DNA of 64,000 bases, from the NCBI GenBank assembly GCA_937897325.1, contig CALCOY010000016.1, positions 228,408 through 292,407 on the forward strand, in the 5' to 3' direction. The notes beneath the pieces are model-generated. The model ran no database searches. It was given only the letters and a program-made list of their open reading frames with translations, and was not told where the DNA came from. This document shows, one piece after another, positions 37,534 through 50,062 of the stretch. Within the stretch, counting starts at the first letter, position 1. Every line of letters starts with the position of its first letter. Origin of the DNA: an uncultured Shimia sp. Its GTDB lineage: Bacteria > Pseudomonadota > Alphaproteobacteria > Rhodobacterales > Rhodobacteraceae. Both the position numbers and the translations under genes were made by a program.

Positions 37534-40500
37534 TCATTCCGCGGCAATCCCTTCCAACTGATCTTCCAGCGCGTCCGCTGCATCCTGCAGTGCCGAGAGC
37601 GTGTCCGCATCCGGCTGCCAGTAGTCGCGGTCCGAAGCTTCCAACAATCTGTTGGCCATGCGGCTCGACGCTGTCGGGTTCAAATCGGCCAATCGCTGGC
37701 GCATTTCGTCATCCAGAACGAATGTCTCCGAGATCCGCTGATAGACCCACGGATCCACTTGCCCCGTCGTGGCCGACCAACCCACGGTGTTGGTGATATG
37801 CGCCTCGATCTGGCGCACGCCTTCGGGCCCGTGTTTCAAGAGCCCTTCAAAGAATTTTGGGTTCAGGCTGCGGCTGCGCGTCTCAAGCGCCACCTGGTCG
37901 CGCAGTGATCGCACCTTGGCCGATCCGCGCGTCTGGTCCCCGATATAGACCGCTGCATCTGACCCCCTCGCCCGCTTCACCGCCCGTGCGATCCCGCCCA
38001 GCGTGTCGAAGTAGTGGTCAACCGTTGTGACGCCCAGTTCCACGCTTTCGAGGTTCTGATAGGCGAGTTCCACATCCGCCAGCGCCTGCTGGAGCAGTTT
38101 CGGATTGGCTGCTGCCTTGCCATCGACGCCGTAGGCAAAGCTTTTGCGCGCCTCATAGGCATCGGCCAGTTCATCCTCATCCCCGAACGCGCTGCTATCG
38201 ACGAGTTGATTGACATTCGATCCATAGGCGCCTTCCGCATTGGAAAAGACCCGCAGAGCGGCGGTCTTCATGTCAACGCCCATCTTCTCGGCATAGGCCA
38301 GCGCATGGGCGCGAATGAAGTTCCGCTCCACCGGCTCATCCGCTTCTGCACATTTGAGCGCTGCCTCCGCCAGCATCCGCGTCTGCAAGGGCAACAGATC
38401 CCGGAAAATCCCGGACAGGGTCATGATCACATCTATGCGGGGTCGCCCTAGATCTTGCAGCGGGATCAGATCAGCGCCTGCCAGCCGCCCGAAGCTGTCA
38501 AAGCGCGGCTTGCAACCCATCAAGGCCAGCGCCTGCCCGATCGGACCCCCGTCCGACTTGATGTTGTCGGACCCCCACAGCACCAGCGCGACCGACCGCG
38601 GCAGGCTCTCATGGGTCTTCAGCAGAAGTTCCGCCTGCTTGGCGCCATCGCGGCAGGCATATTCCGTCGGCATCCGGAACGGATCGAACGCATGGATGTT
38701 GCGTCCGGTCGGGAGAATTTCCGTGCTGCGGATCAGATCTCCTCCTGGCACCGGCGGGGTATAGCGCCCATCAAGCGCCCGCATCAGCGCGGCCAGCTCT
38801 GTTTGCTGCTGTAACAAGTGATCGACCCGTGCACGGGCCTCTTCATCCGCATGGGACATCAGGTCGAGGTATTCCTTGCGCGCCGCATCGCTGAGCGGGG
38901 CGCCCACGATGTGCAGGCCATCCGGGATCAGCGCATCTTCTGTTTCCAAGAGGCGCAGCCAAAGCGTATCTGGCGCAGTGCCGTCCATATCGACCGAGGC
39001 CGCCTGTTCGGCGATCAGCGCTGCGATCTCCTCACGCGTCTCATCCTCCGGCAGCAAGGCGCGCCAGCGCTGAAGGCTGTCCTTCAACTCGGCCAACCCC
39101 TTGTAAAGCCCCGCAGTTGCCAGTGGCGGCGTCAGGTGCGAGATCGTGACGGCATTCGACCGGCGCTTGGCCAGGGTCGCCTCGGACGGGTTGTTGGCCG
39201 CATAGAGATAGACGTTCGGCATGTCACCGATCAGGCGGTCCGGCCAATCGATGCCCGAAGGTCCCGCCTGCTTGCCCGGCATGAACTCCAGCGCCCCATG
39301 CATCCCGAAATGCAAAAGCACATCCGCCTCGAACGTGTTTTTCAGCCAAAGGTAAAAGGCACTGAACGCATGCGTCGGGGAAAAGCCCTTCTCAAAGAGC
39401 AGGCGCATGGGGTCGCCTTCGTATCCGAAGGTTGGCTGCAACCCGACAAAAACATTGCCCAACCGCGCCCCAAGGATGAAAACCCCCCGCCCATCCGACT
39501 GGATACGGCCGGGCGCTGGACCCCATTGTGCCTCGATATCGTCCAGCCAAGGCGTCTGCGCGACAATTGCATCAGCGGGCACGTGGGCGGCCACGTTGGC
39601 TTCTTGCCCATATGTGCCTGCATTGCCCTTCAGAACAATTTGGCGCAGGTCCGCCACATCTTCGGGCACATCCACCGAATAACCACGCGCCTTAAGATGA
39701 CGCAGCGTGTTCAGCAGGCTTTCGAAAACATCAAGATAGGCCGCCGTGCCCGCAGCACCCGCGTTTGGAGGAAAACCGAAGAGCACAACGCCGACCTTGC
39801 GATCTGCCAGTTCGGAACGGCGCAGCCCGGCCTGCTTTTCGGTCCTGCGCACCAGCGCGTCGATCCGTTCGTGGCAAGGCGCCATTGCCTTGGGCTCAAT
39901 GCCCGGTTGGCATCCTCCTGCACAGCCAAGGCACCCTTCTGGCCCATGACGCCCGGCGAAAACGGTGGGACATGTGGCGCCATCAAGCTCTGGCAGCGCG
40001 ATCAGCATCGTTGTCTCGATCGGACCAAGGCCTGAGGCGCTGGCCGCCCACTGACCCAGGGTCTGAAATTCCAACGGATGCGCGGCGATGTAGGGCACAT
40101 CCAGCGCCTTGAGCACGTCAACCGCAGCCGCGCTGTCATTATAGGCCGGACCACCCACCAGCGAAAAGCCGGTCAGCGAAACGAGTGCATCAACCCTGTC
40201 CTGGAAATAGGTGTCTATGGCCGGGCGCCCATCCAGCCCCCCGGCAAAGGCAGGCAAAACCCGGATGCCCCGGGCCTCGAAAGCCCGGATGACGGCGTCG
40301 TAATGCATCGTATCCGAGCTCAGGATGTAGGACCGCATCATCAGCAGCCCGACGGTCAGACCGTCCTTGGCACCCGGCAGATCGTCCGGGTTTGTGGTGA
40401 TCCGTTCCGGCAGGTCGGGGTGATAGAGGCCCACATCGGGATAGTCGACCGGCAGGGCCGCCGTCGGCGCCGACGTCCAGCCCGTGTCCTTGGCATAGCG

Positions 40501-41080
40501 GTTCAGAAGGAAACGCAGCATGGCCTCGACATTGTCGTCAGACCCGCCCAGCCAATACTGCATGACCATGAACCAGGCCCGCAGATCCTGTGCCTTACCG
40601 GGAACGAACTTCAGTATCTTCGGCAGTCGGCGCAGCAGCGCCATGTTCTTTTCGCCAGAATTGCTGGAAGGTTTGGAAGACCCGCGCAACTTTTTCATCA
40701 ATTTCATCGCACCGGAGGCTGGCGCCATCATGTCAAGGCTGCCCATCCGCGTCAGCTTGACGATTTCGGCATCCGCGATGATCCCGATCATAGCGTCGCA
40801 GGTGTCCCGGCGGGCGCGGAGCGCAGGAAGGATCCGGGCGACATGTTCTTCGAGGAACAGAAGGTTGGCTACGACGATATCAGCCTCGGCGATCGCGTCC
40901 TCGGCGGCTTCGAACGCGCCTGGACATTCCCCCCATTCTGCTGCGGCATGCACCGAAACAGACAGACCGGGATAGTCCTTCGACAGCTTGCTCATGGCCC
41001 GGTTGGCAGGTCCAGCCGCATGGCTGTCCAACGTCATGATGACCACCCGGTATCCAGGCAGGCAACCGCTTATTTGCAGA

Positions 41081-41091
<11 letters not shown>
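37534..41091 (-). CDS. bchH: Magnesium chelatase porphyrin-binding subunit H
   Basis: This 1185-residue CobN/Mg-chelatase-type subunit binds protoporphyrin IX and performs Mg insertion with BchI/BchD. The N-terminus [20 protein letters not shown] is typical of BchH, and the length is normal. ATG at 41091 overlaps the bchB stop by 11 bp; six more upstream codons are possible. Confidence 0.97.
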
Positions 41092-44483
<3,392 letters not shown>

Positions 44484-44537
44484 CAGGGTGGCCCTCACAT
44501 CTCCTGTCGCATCAAAACTGCGCCGAGCCCGCCCAAG

Positions 44538-44555
44538 TGTCAATTAAAAGTTACA
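44538..44555. promoter_or_regulatory. PpsR/CrtJ palindrome upstream of bchF
   Basis: TGTCAATTAAAAGTTACA fits TGT-N12-ACA, 55 bp upstream of the bchF start, in the AT-rich control region shared with ppaA. Confidence 0.83.
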
Positions 44556-44677
44556 CATTTTGATCTTTGATGAGTGGCTAGTTTGCCTTACACGTCTCGC
44601 GTTTTCTTATGTTTTTGAACTTATTCTCGTGTTTTTTGCAGGAATTCGATCTTACCGCCCCACTTGTGGCGCAAAAA

Positions 44678-44695
44678 TGTCAAATATGATTGACA
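44678..44695. promoter_or_regulatory. PpsR/CrtJ palindrome upstream of ppaA
   Basis: TGTCAAATATGATTGACA fits TGT-N12-ACA inside a longer symmetric sequence ATGTCAA...TTGACAT. It lies 89 bp upstream of ppaA and 140 bp from the bchF site, allowing looping between them. Confidence 0.85.
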
Positions 44696-44783
44696 TATTG
44701 CGGCGTGAGGCAGAGACTTTGCCCCATCAGCGACTCTGATGCGCGAGAGTTGTTCTTGGCGGTCTGTTCGATTGGAGAACACT

Positions 44784-45566
44784 GTGACCCGAGACGACAC
44801 AAATGGCATGGAAAGGCACGACCCCTTCGCACGTTCTGATGTAGACGGGTTGGCTTCGCAGGTCATCTCGGTCTTGCGCGACCGGCAAGGTCCGGGCACG
44901 ACGGGAACGCGGCAGTTCATTCTGGACTATTTGGTTAGGGTGATCATCGACCCCCGACAATTTGATGCGATGCTGGTGCTGGACCAGTTGCGGGGATACC
45001 GCCTGACCACGGACGCGATCATCGATCTATATGTACCAGAGGCTGCACAGCGGCTGGGCGAAGACTGGATGCGGTCGGATATCGACTTTGCGACGGTGAC
45101 GATTGGCGCACTGCGCTTGCAAAATCTGCTTTCGGAGGCGGCGGCAGAGATCCCGCAGCTGCCGATATACGACGCCACACGTCTGAGCGCATTGATCATT
45201 GTCCCGGATGGTGAACAGCACTTTCTGGGTGCCAGCGTTGCCGGTGCGCAGCTGCGGCGTTTGGGATGCGATGTAAAAATATCGTTTTGTGAAACCCAAG
45301 ACATGCTGCAGGACCGTCTGTCATACGATGCGCCGGATATGGTCCTGTTTAGTTGCGCCCGCTTGGCTGCCCTTGAAACCATCACCAAAACCGTTAAATC
45401 GCTTCGTTCATCTGTTGAACCGGTGCCGGTACTTGCCTTGGGCGGTCCGCTGTCGGGTAAGGCCGATGGGATTAGGGAGAAGACGGGCGTCGATCTGGTG
45501 ACAAATACGGTTAAAGAAGTGGTGGCAGTCTGCACCAAGCGGTGCAAGGCTTTGGACGGTAGCTAA
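44784..45566 (+). CDS. ppaA: PpaA/AerR photosynthesis regulator (B12-binding)
   Basis: This 260-residue protein has a C-terminal cobalamin-binding domain with GEQHFLGAS (H146, the likely B12-contacting His of AerR-type proteins). It modulates PpsR/CrtJ activity. The start is decided by GGAG at 44774-44777, six bases before GTG at 44784; ATG at 44808 is an alternative. It is 1 bp from ppsR, the standard ppaA-ppsR pair. Confidence 0.93.
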   Translation: MTRDDTNGMERHDPFARSDVDGLASQVISVLRDRQGPGTTGTRQFILDYLVRVIIDPRQFDAMLVLDQLRGYRLTTDAIIDLYVPEAAQRLGEDWMRSDIDFATVTIGALRLQNLLSEAAAEIPQLPIYDATRLSALIIVPDGEQHFLGASVAGAQLRRLGCDVKISFCETQDMLQDRLSYDAPDMVLFSCARLAALETITKTVKSLRSSVEPVPVLALGGPLSGKADGIREKTGVDLVTNTVKEVVAVCTKRCKALDGS

Positions 45567-45567
45567 T

Positions 45568-46992
45568 ATGACCAGCGGCGGCAGCACGTTCTGGACAAGC
45601 GGTTCGGTCCCCTTGATAGAACCTGAGTTTCTCAGCAGCATCATCGGCGCCGCGTCGGACATCGCACTTGTTCTGGCTGCCAGTGGCACAATCCTGTCGG
45701 TGGTCCTGAACCAGAGCGACGACACGTTCGGAAATCTGCGGCATTGGGAAGGACGCCCGGTCACGGATTTCCTGACGAGCGAAAGCGTGGTGAAGTTCGA
45801 AGAGGCGCACTCAGCGTATCTGAGCGGAATCGAACAGACCAAACCGCTTGAGCTAAACCACCGCGACAATGCGGCCTGGCAGTATCCGGTGCGCTATACG
45901 TTTCATCGGTTCGGCCAGGAAGATGCCGTCCTGCTTCTGGGGCGGGATCTGAGGCCAATTGCTGAGACCCAACAGCAACTGGTCCAGGCGCAAATCGCGC
46001 TTGAGCAAGGGTATGAAGCGCGGCGCGAATTTGATGCGCGCTTCCGTGTAATGCTGGCCAATGTGGAAGATGCGGTTGTATTCGTGTCGACCCAGTCAGG
46101 TCGGATTGAGGACGTGAATGAGACTGCGGCGACGCTGTTGGGTATGCGCAGCGATGCGCTGATCGGTGCGACCTTTGCCAAGCTGTTCTCGGAACGGGCG
46201 GCATCGGAACTGACGGAAAGCCTGCTGAATGCGACGCTATCAGATGATGCGCAGCCCGTGGGCGTCCGCGTGTCGCGGACCCGGCGAGACATTGAGATCA
46301 AACCGGTCGTCTTCCGGGCCGGTGGTCAGAGGATCCTGATGTGTCGTCTTTATGTCGACCGCAAAGGCGGCGTGAGCCCTGATGGGACCGCGACCTCAGC
46401 GGCGAGCCTTTTCAAGGCGACCAGCGATGCGGTTGTCTTCATGGACCCAAAGGGCGCGATCCTATCGGTCAACGACGCGATGCTGGACCTGGTGGGCGGC
46501 GCGCATTTGTCTGATGTGGTCGGAAAATCGCTAAGCGACTATCTCGCACGAGGACAGATAGATCTTGGTGTTCTTTTGGACAATGCAGAGCGCGCGGGAC
46601 AGATGCGCAGCTATGCCACCAAGATGGTCAACGCGCTTGGGGCGAAGTCGGCGGTCGAGATGTCGGCCGTGCGTCTTGAGGACGAGGGCAACGTATCGGT
46701 CGGTCTGATTGTCCGGGATGTGAACCGGATGGAGCCTGTGCGCGCCATTCCAGCCTCGCAGGGGGCGCAGACCCTGGCCGACCCCAGCCGAAGCGTGATG
46801 GATCTGGTCGGCTCGGCATCTTTGAAAGAGATCGTGGCCGAAACAACCGATGTGGTCGAAAAGATGTGCATCGAAACAGCCGTTCAGCTGACCCGGAACA
46901 ACCGCGTTGCAGCCGCCGAAATGCTGGGCCTCTCAAGGCAAAGCCTCTACGTGAAGCTGCGCAAATACGGGTTGCTGCACAAAGGCGGCTGA
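45568..46992 (+). CDS. ppsR: Photosynthesis repressor PpsR/CrtJ
   Basis: The 474-residue regulator has an N-terminal domain, a Q-rich linker helix (about 133-160), PAS domains (about 160-265 and 280-385) and a Fis-type HTH (about 435-470, including RVAAAEMLGLSRQSLYVKLRKYG). The only two cysteines I find are Cys259 and Cys434, near the positions of the redox-active pair in R. sphaeroides PpsR. It should bind the TGT-N12-ACA palindromes here and repress bch/crt genes under oxygen. Confidence 0.97.
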   Translation: MTSGGSTFWTSGSVPLIEPEFLSSIIGAASDIALVLAASGTILSVVLNQSDDTFGNLRHWEGRPVTDFLTSESVVKFEEAHSAYLSGIEQTKPLELNHRDNAAWQYPVRYTFHRFGQEDAVLLLGRDLRPIAETQQQLVQAQIALEQGYEARREFDARFRVMLANVEDAVVFVSTQSGRIEDVNETAATLLGMRSDALIGATFAKLFSERAASELTESLLNATLSDDAQPVGVRVSRTRRDIEIKPVVFRAGGQRILMCRLYVDRKGGVSPDGTATSAASLFKATSDAVVFMDPKGAILSVNDAMLDLVGGAHLSDVVGKSLSDYLARGQIDLGVLLDNAERAGQMRSYATKMVNALGAKSAVEMSAVRLEDEGNVSVGLIVRDVNRMEPVRAIPASQGAQTLADPSRSVMDLVGSASLKEIVAETTDVVEKMCIETAVQLTRNNRVAAAEMLGLSRQSLYVKLRKYGLLHKGG

Positions 46993-46995
46993 AGA

Positions 46996-47334
46996 TCAGG
47001 CCGGGCTTGGCGTGCCCTCGACCAGACCACGCAACGCTTCCAGACGCTCAACAATCTTGTTCCGACGCGGATGATCGTGGACGGCTTCGGCTGTCTTGTT
47101 GGTCAAGTTGATAAAAGCCGCACGCGCAGCGTCGTCCTTGAGATGAGCACCCAGATCAGGATCTATTCCGCCCGAAACATGCACCATGTCGCTTGCCAGA
47201 AAGTCCGGCAGGAAGGCCAGGTCCGGTTCCGGCGCCGGACCGAGCTGACCAGCCATAAACTCAAGCACCTCAAGCAGGTCCATGTCACGCATGGTCAGAT
47301 GCCGGTCACCGTATTCGAGGATCGAATGGGCCAT
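46996..47334 (-). CDS. Small acidic protein, putative immunity partner
   Basis: This 112-residue soluble acidic protein matches no family I recognise. It starts 2 bp after the stop of the 560-residue toxin-like protein on the same strand, the usual layout of toxin and immunity genes. Its stop is 3 bp from the ppsR stop (convergent). The immunity role is inferred from context only. Confidence 0.65.
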   Translation of the reverse strand: MAHSILEYGDRHLTMRDMDLLEVLEFMAGQLGPAPEPDLAFLPDFLASDMVHVSGGIDPDLGAHLKDDAARAAFINLTNKTAEAVHDHPRRNKIVERLEALRGLVEGTPSPA

Positions 47335-47336
47335 GA

Positions 47337-49019
47337 TTACTCCAGATAGATCACGTTCTTGCCGCCATTCTCCATCGCAGCGACGCCTTCCTCAATAGCA
47401 TTTCTGAGGCGTTCGCGCTGCAATGGCGACATATTCATCGTATCGACAACGATCGTGTCTGTCGCCGTATTGATCCGCATGTCTTTCAGGACCGAATTGG
47501 CGAGGCCGTCCACCATGCCATCGCGGATCTGGATCGCATCGCCGGTTGCCGAATTGATCAATGGACCTTTCAGGCTGACTGGCACGTCATCCACATAGAA
47601 ATCAACGCCCAAATCATCGTCGCCTGGCAAGCGGAATTCGCCATCAATGACTTCATTCGCGCGAGCAGTTCCGACACCTTCAGCCATGTCAGGGCGGCCT
47701 TGCTCGTGATTATAACCGAAACGTTCGATATCGTCCGGATCAAGATCTGCCTGATCGGGCGCCGTGCGGGTCTGAGTTCGGTTAGGTACATCGTCGCCCA
47801 ACCTGATCATATCGTCCGCGATATTATCGGCTGCACCCGCGACCTCATCCAGCTGTCTCGCGCCCAACTCGGCCAGTTCATCTGCACTTCCGGCGAGCAT
47901 CCGGGCACCGCCGGTGATGATGCCCTTACCTGCCATCGCGACGTCGATGGCGAAACCGATCGTTTCGCCGCCCTGCTGGGCGCGATTGTCGATGGCGAAT
48001 TCAGGGACGAAATCCTCGTTCATTGCGGCGTCGTGCATGCCTTCAGCCAATTCGATATGCTCGGCAGCCCGTTCGTCATTGCCAAAAAGAGACGCATAGC
48101 CCGCTGCCTGATACTGGTGCCCTGCTGCTTCCATTGCAGAGCCTCTGGCAAAAATTTCGGCGATCGCGGAGAAGCCATTCACGATGCCTTTGCCAGCTCC
48201 GATGATCCCGTCAATCGGGTTCTCAAGTGCAATCTCGATGTTTTCCGCGATCGTGGCGTCACCGCTGACGATCCGGTTCAGGTCAGAGGCTTGTGCGCCG
48301 TTCAATTGCGCAGCCACTTCGGTTCGAACGGCCACGGCCATTGACGGATTGGTTTCAGCCAGCTGCTCGATATCGTAGGCCAGCGAGTTTACGTCGAACG
48401 TGGTCCGGGTCGTGCCGGCCCGTGTGCCGTGGGTGTGGGTGTGCGCTTCGATCAAGTCGGTGGCCATTGCACTGGCTTCGGCCATATCAACAGGTTCGGG
48501 TGTCGCATCGCCCAACAAGGCCGCGTCGGCCAGGTGTTCTTTCTGAAGCTCGGCGTTCACGGCCGCCTCAAGCTGTTCGGCATCGACCATCTCGGATGCT
48601 GCATTGTAGACATCACCGCCAAGTGCGGGATCCGTTCGGGCAACATCAACAATATCCGCCGCAACGCCCTGCATGTCGGTCGTTGTCACGGGATCTTGTC
48701 CACGTCTCGCGTTCTGCGTTCGCGTGTTATCGGCGATGATATCTTCGGCGATGGCCTCCGGATCAGGTGCGTCGACCTCGACGGCCTGCTGTTCGAACCG
48801 CTCTTTGGCCTGCTGGCCTTCTGCGGCAAGGCGTTCCTGACTGGCGGCATAATCTTCTGCCGTTGGTGCCGCATTTTCATTGGCCGGCGCCTGATCACGC
48901 GCATCGGACATGGCGCGATCAACATTTTCACGCGTGGTTTCGCCTACGGAAGTTTCCGAACGGTCTGCACCATCGCCCGAGCGATCTGCACCGTCGTTGC
49001 TTGCACCTTCTGTGCCCAT
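47337..49019 (-). CDS. Large acidic protein, putative polymorphic toxin
   Basis: This 560-residue protein has no signal peptide. Residues 1-85 are polar and Ala/Glu-rich. Two related ~55-residue modules lie at 91-145 and 186-239, each with a T-D-[MV]...AxDI...A.T[DN]P pattern. Residues 265-405 are Gly/Ala-rich with pre-toxin-like hydrophobic stretches (GIIGAGKGIVNGFSAIAEIF). The C-terminal ~110 residues contain VDFYVDDVPVSLKGP (Asp473, Lys484) and end in NVIYLE, resembling PD-(D/E)xK nuclease-type toxin tips. It sits between ppsR and bchG on the opposite strand, an unusual place. Nuclease function is inference. Confidence 0.6.
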   Translation of the reverse strand: MGTEGASNDGADRSGDGADRSETSVGETTRENVDRAMSDARDQAPANENAAPTAEDYAASQERLAAEGQQAKERFEQQAVEVDAPDPEAIAEDIIADNTRTQNARRGQDPVTTTDMQGVAADIVDVARTDPALGGDVYNAASEMVDAEQLEAAVNAELQKEHLADAALLGDATPEPVDMAEASAMATDLIEAHTHTHGTRAGTTRTTFDVNSLAYDIEQLAETNPSMAVAVRTEVAAQLNGAQASDLNRIVSGDATIAENIEIALENPIDGIIGAGKGIVNGFSAIAEIFARGSAMEAAGHQYQAAGYASLFGNDERAAEHIELAEGMHDAAMNEDFVPEFAIDNRAQQGGETIGFAIDVAMAGKGIITGGARMLAGSADELAELGARQLDEVAGAADNIADDMIRLGDDVPNRTQTRTAPDQADLDPDDIERFGYNHEQGRPDMAEGVGTARANEVIDGEFRLPGDDDLGVDFYVDDVPVSLKGPLINSATGDAIQIRDGMVDGLANSVLKDMRINTATDTIVVDTMNMSPLQRERLRNAIEEGVAAMENGGKNVIYLE

Positions 49020-49143
49020 GAGAATGACCCTTTGTTCATACGGGTCGCCAGCATGCTCTGAATAGCAAACTAGTTTGAAGGAAGCTTGAAGCCCTGCGGC
49101 GGATGGTTGCGGCCCGCGTCAAGCGGCTGGACACGACTCAAAG

Positions 49144-49161
49144 TGTCAGACATAGTTTACA
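49144..49161. promoter_or_regulatory. PpsR/CrtJ palindrome abutting bchG
   Basis: TGTCAGACATAGTTTACA fits TGT-N12-ACA and ends one base before the bchG ATG. A second perfect palindrome CAAACTAGTTTG (49066-49077) lies 66 bp further upstream. Confidence 0.7.
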
Positions 49162-49162
49162 C

Positions 49163-50062
49163 ATGGATGTCACGTCCTCCATACAGTCGCGCCGTTTTCC
49201 CGAGCCTGCTGCGGCCCTGCGCCTGATCAAACCGATCACGTGGTTCCCACCAATGTGGGCTTATCTGTGCGGCGTGATCTCTTCCGGGGTCGCCCCGGCA
49301 GAGCGTTGGTATCTTGTGCTTTTGGGCGTCGTTCTGGCTGGCCCCGTCGTTTGCGGGATGAGCCAGGCTGCGAACGATTGGTGCGACCGTCATGTGGACG
49401 CAATCAATGAACCGGGCCGCCCAATCCCGTCGGGCCTTGTGCCTGGGCGGTGGGGTCTTTGGATCGCTTTGGCGATGTCGCTGCTTGCGCTCCTGATCGC
49501 CTGGCCGCTTGGGCCCTGGGGCTTTGGCGCTACGGTTTTGGCGGTGCTCGCCGCATGGGCATATTCAGCGGAACCAGTGCGCCTGAAGCGGTCGGGTTGG
49601 TGGGGGCCGGGCCTCGTGGGCCTCAGCTATGAAAGCCTGCCCTGGATCACAGGTGCCGCTGTGCTTAGCGCTGGCGCGCCGCGGATCGAGGTGCTTGCCA
49701 TCGCCCTGCTTTACGGACTGGGGGCGCACGGGATCATGACACTCAATGATTTCAAGGCGCTGGAGGGCGATCGGCAAACGGGTGTAAATTCCCTGCCCGT
49801 CACTCTTGGACCGCGCCGCGCCGCACAAGTGGCCTGCATCATGATGAGCCTGCCGCAGATGGCGGTCATCGCCCTTTTGATCGGTTGGAACAGACCGTTC
49901 CACGCCATGGCTGTTGGCGCCGTGCTGGCCGCGCAATTCTGGGCCATGCGCATCATGTTCCGCAACCCCAAAGCGAAGGCGCCCTGGTACAACGGCACGG
50001 GCGTCCTGCTTTATGTGAGTGGCATGATGATCACTGCCTTCGCGCTCAGGGGGCTTTCATGA
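49163..50062 (+). CDS. bchG: Bacteriochlorophyll synthase (esterifying)
   Basis: This 299-residue UbiA-family prenyltransferase attaches geranylgeranyl/phytyl diphosphate to bacteriochlorophyllide. The Asp-rich motif is NDWCDRHVDAINEPGRPIPS (near 75-94), and several helices follow. ATG at 49163 gives the normal N-terminus; the upstream frame would include the PpsR site. The stop overlaps the next gene (ATGA). Confidence 0.95.
   Translation: MDVTSSIQSRRFPEPAAALRLIKPITWFPPMWAYLCGVISSGVAPAERWYLVLLGVVLAGPVVCGMSQAANDWCDRHVDAINEPGRPIPSGLVPGRWGLWIALAMSLLALLIAWPLGPWGFGATVLAVLAAWAYSAEPVRLKRSGWWGPGLVGLSYESLPWITGAAVLSAGAPRIEVLAIALLYGLGAHGIMTLNDFKALEGDRQTGVNSLPVTLGPRRAAQVACIMMSLPQMAVIALLIGWNRPFHAMAVGAVLAAQFWAMRIMFRNPKAKAPWYNGTGVLLYVSGMMITAFALRGLS

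Noticed and set aside
38818..40035. 405-codon plus-strand frame opposite bchH
   Set aside because: It is antisense to the conserved BchH and shows no recognisable domain.
47700..48344. 214-codon plus-strand frame opposite the toxin-like gene
   Set aside because: It is antisense to a longer frame with coherent Ala/Glu-rich composition, internal repeats and proper gene spacing.
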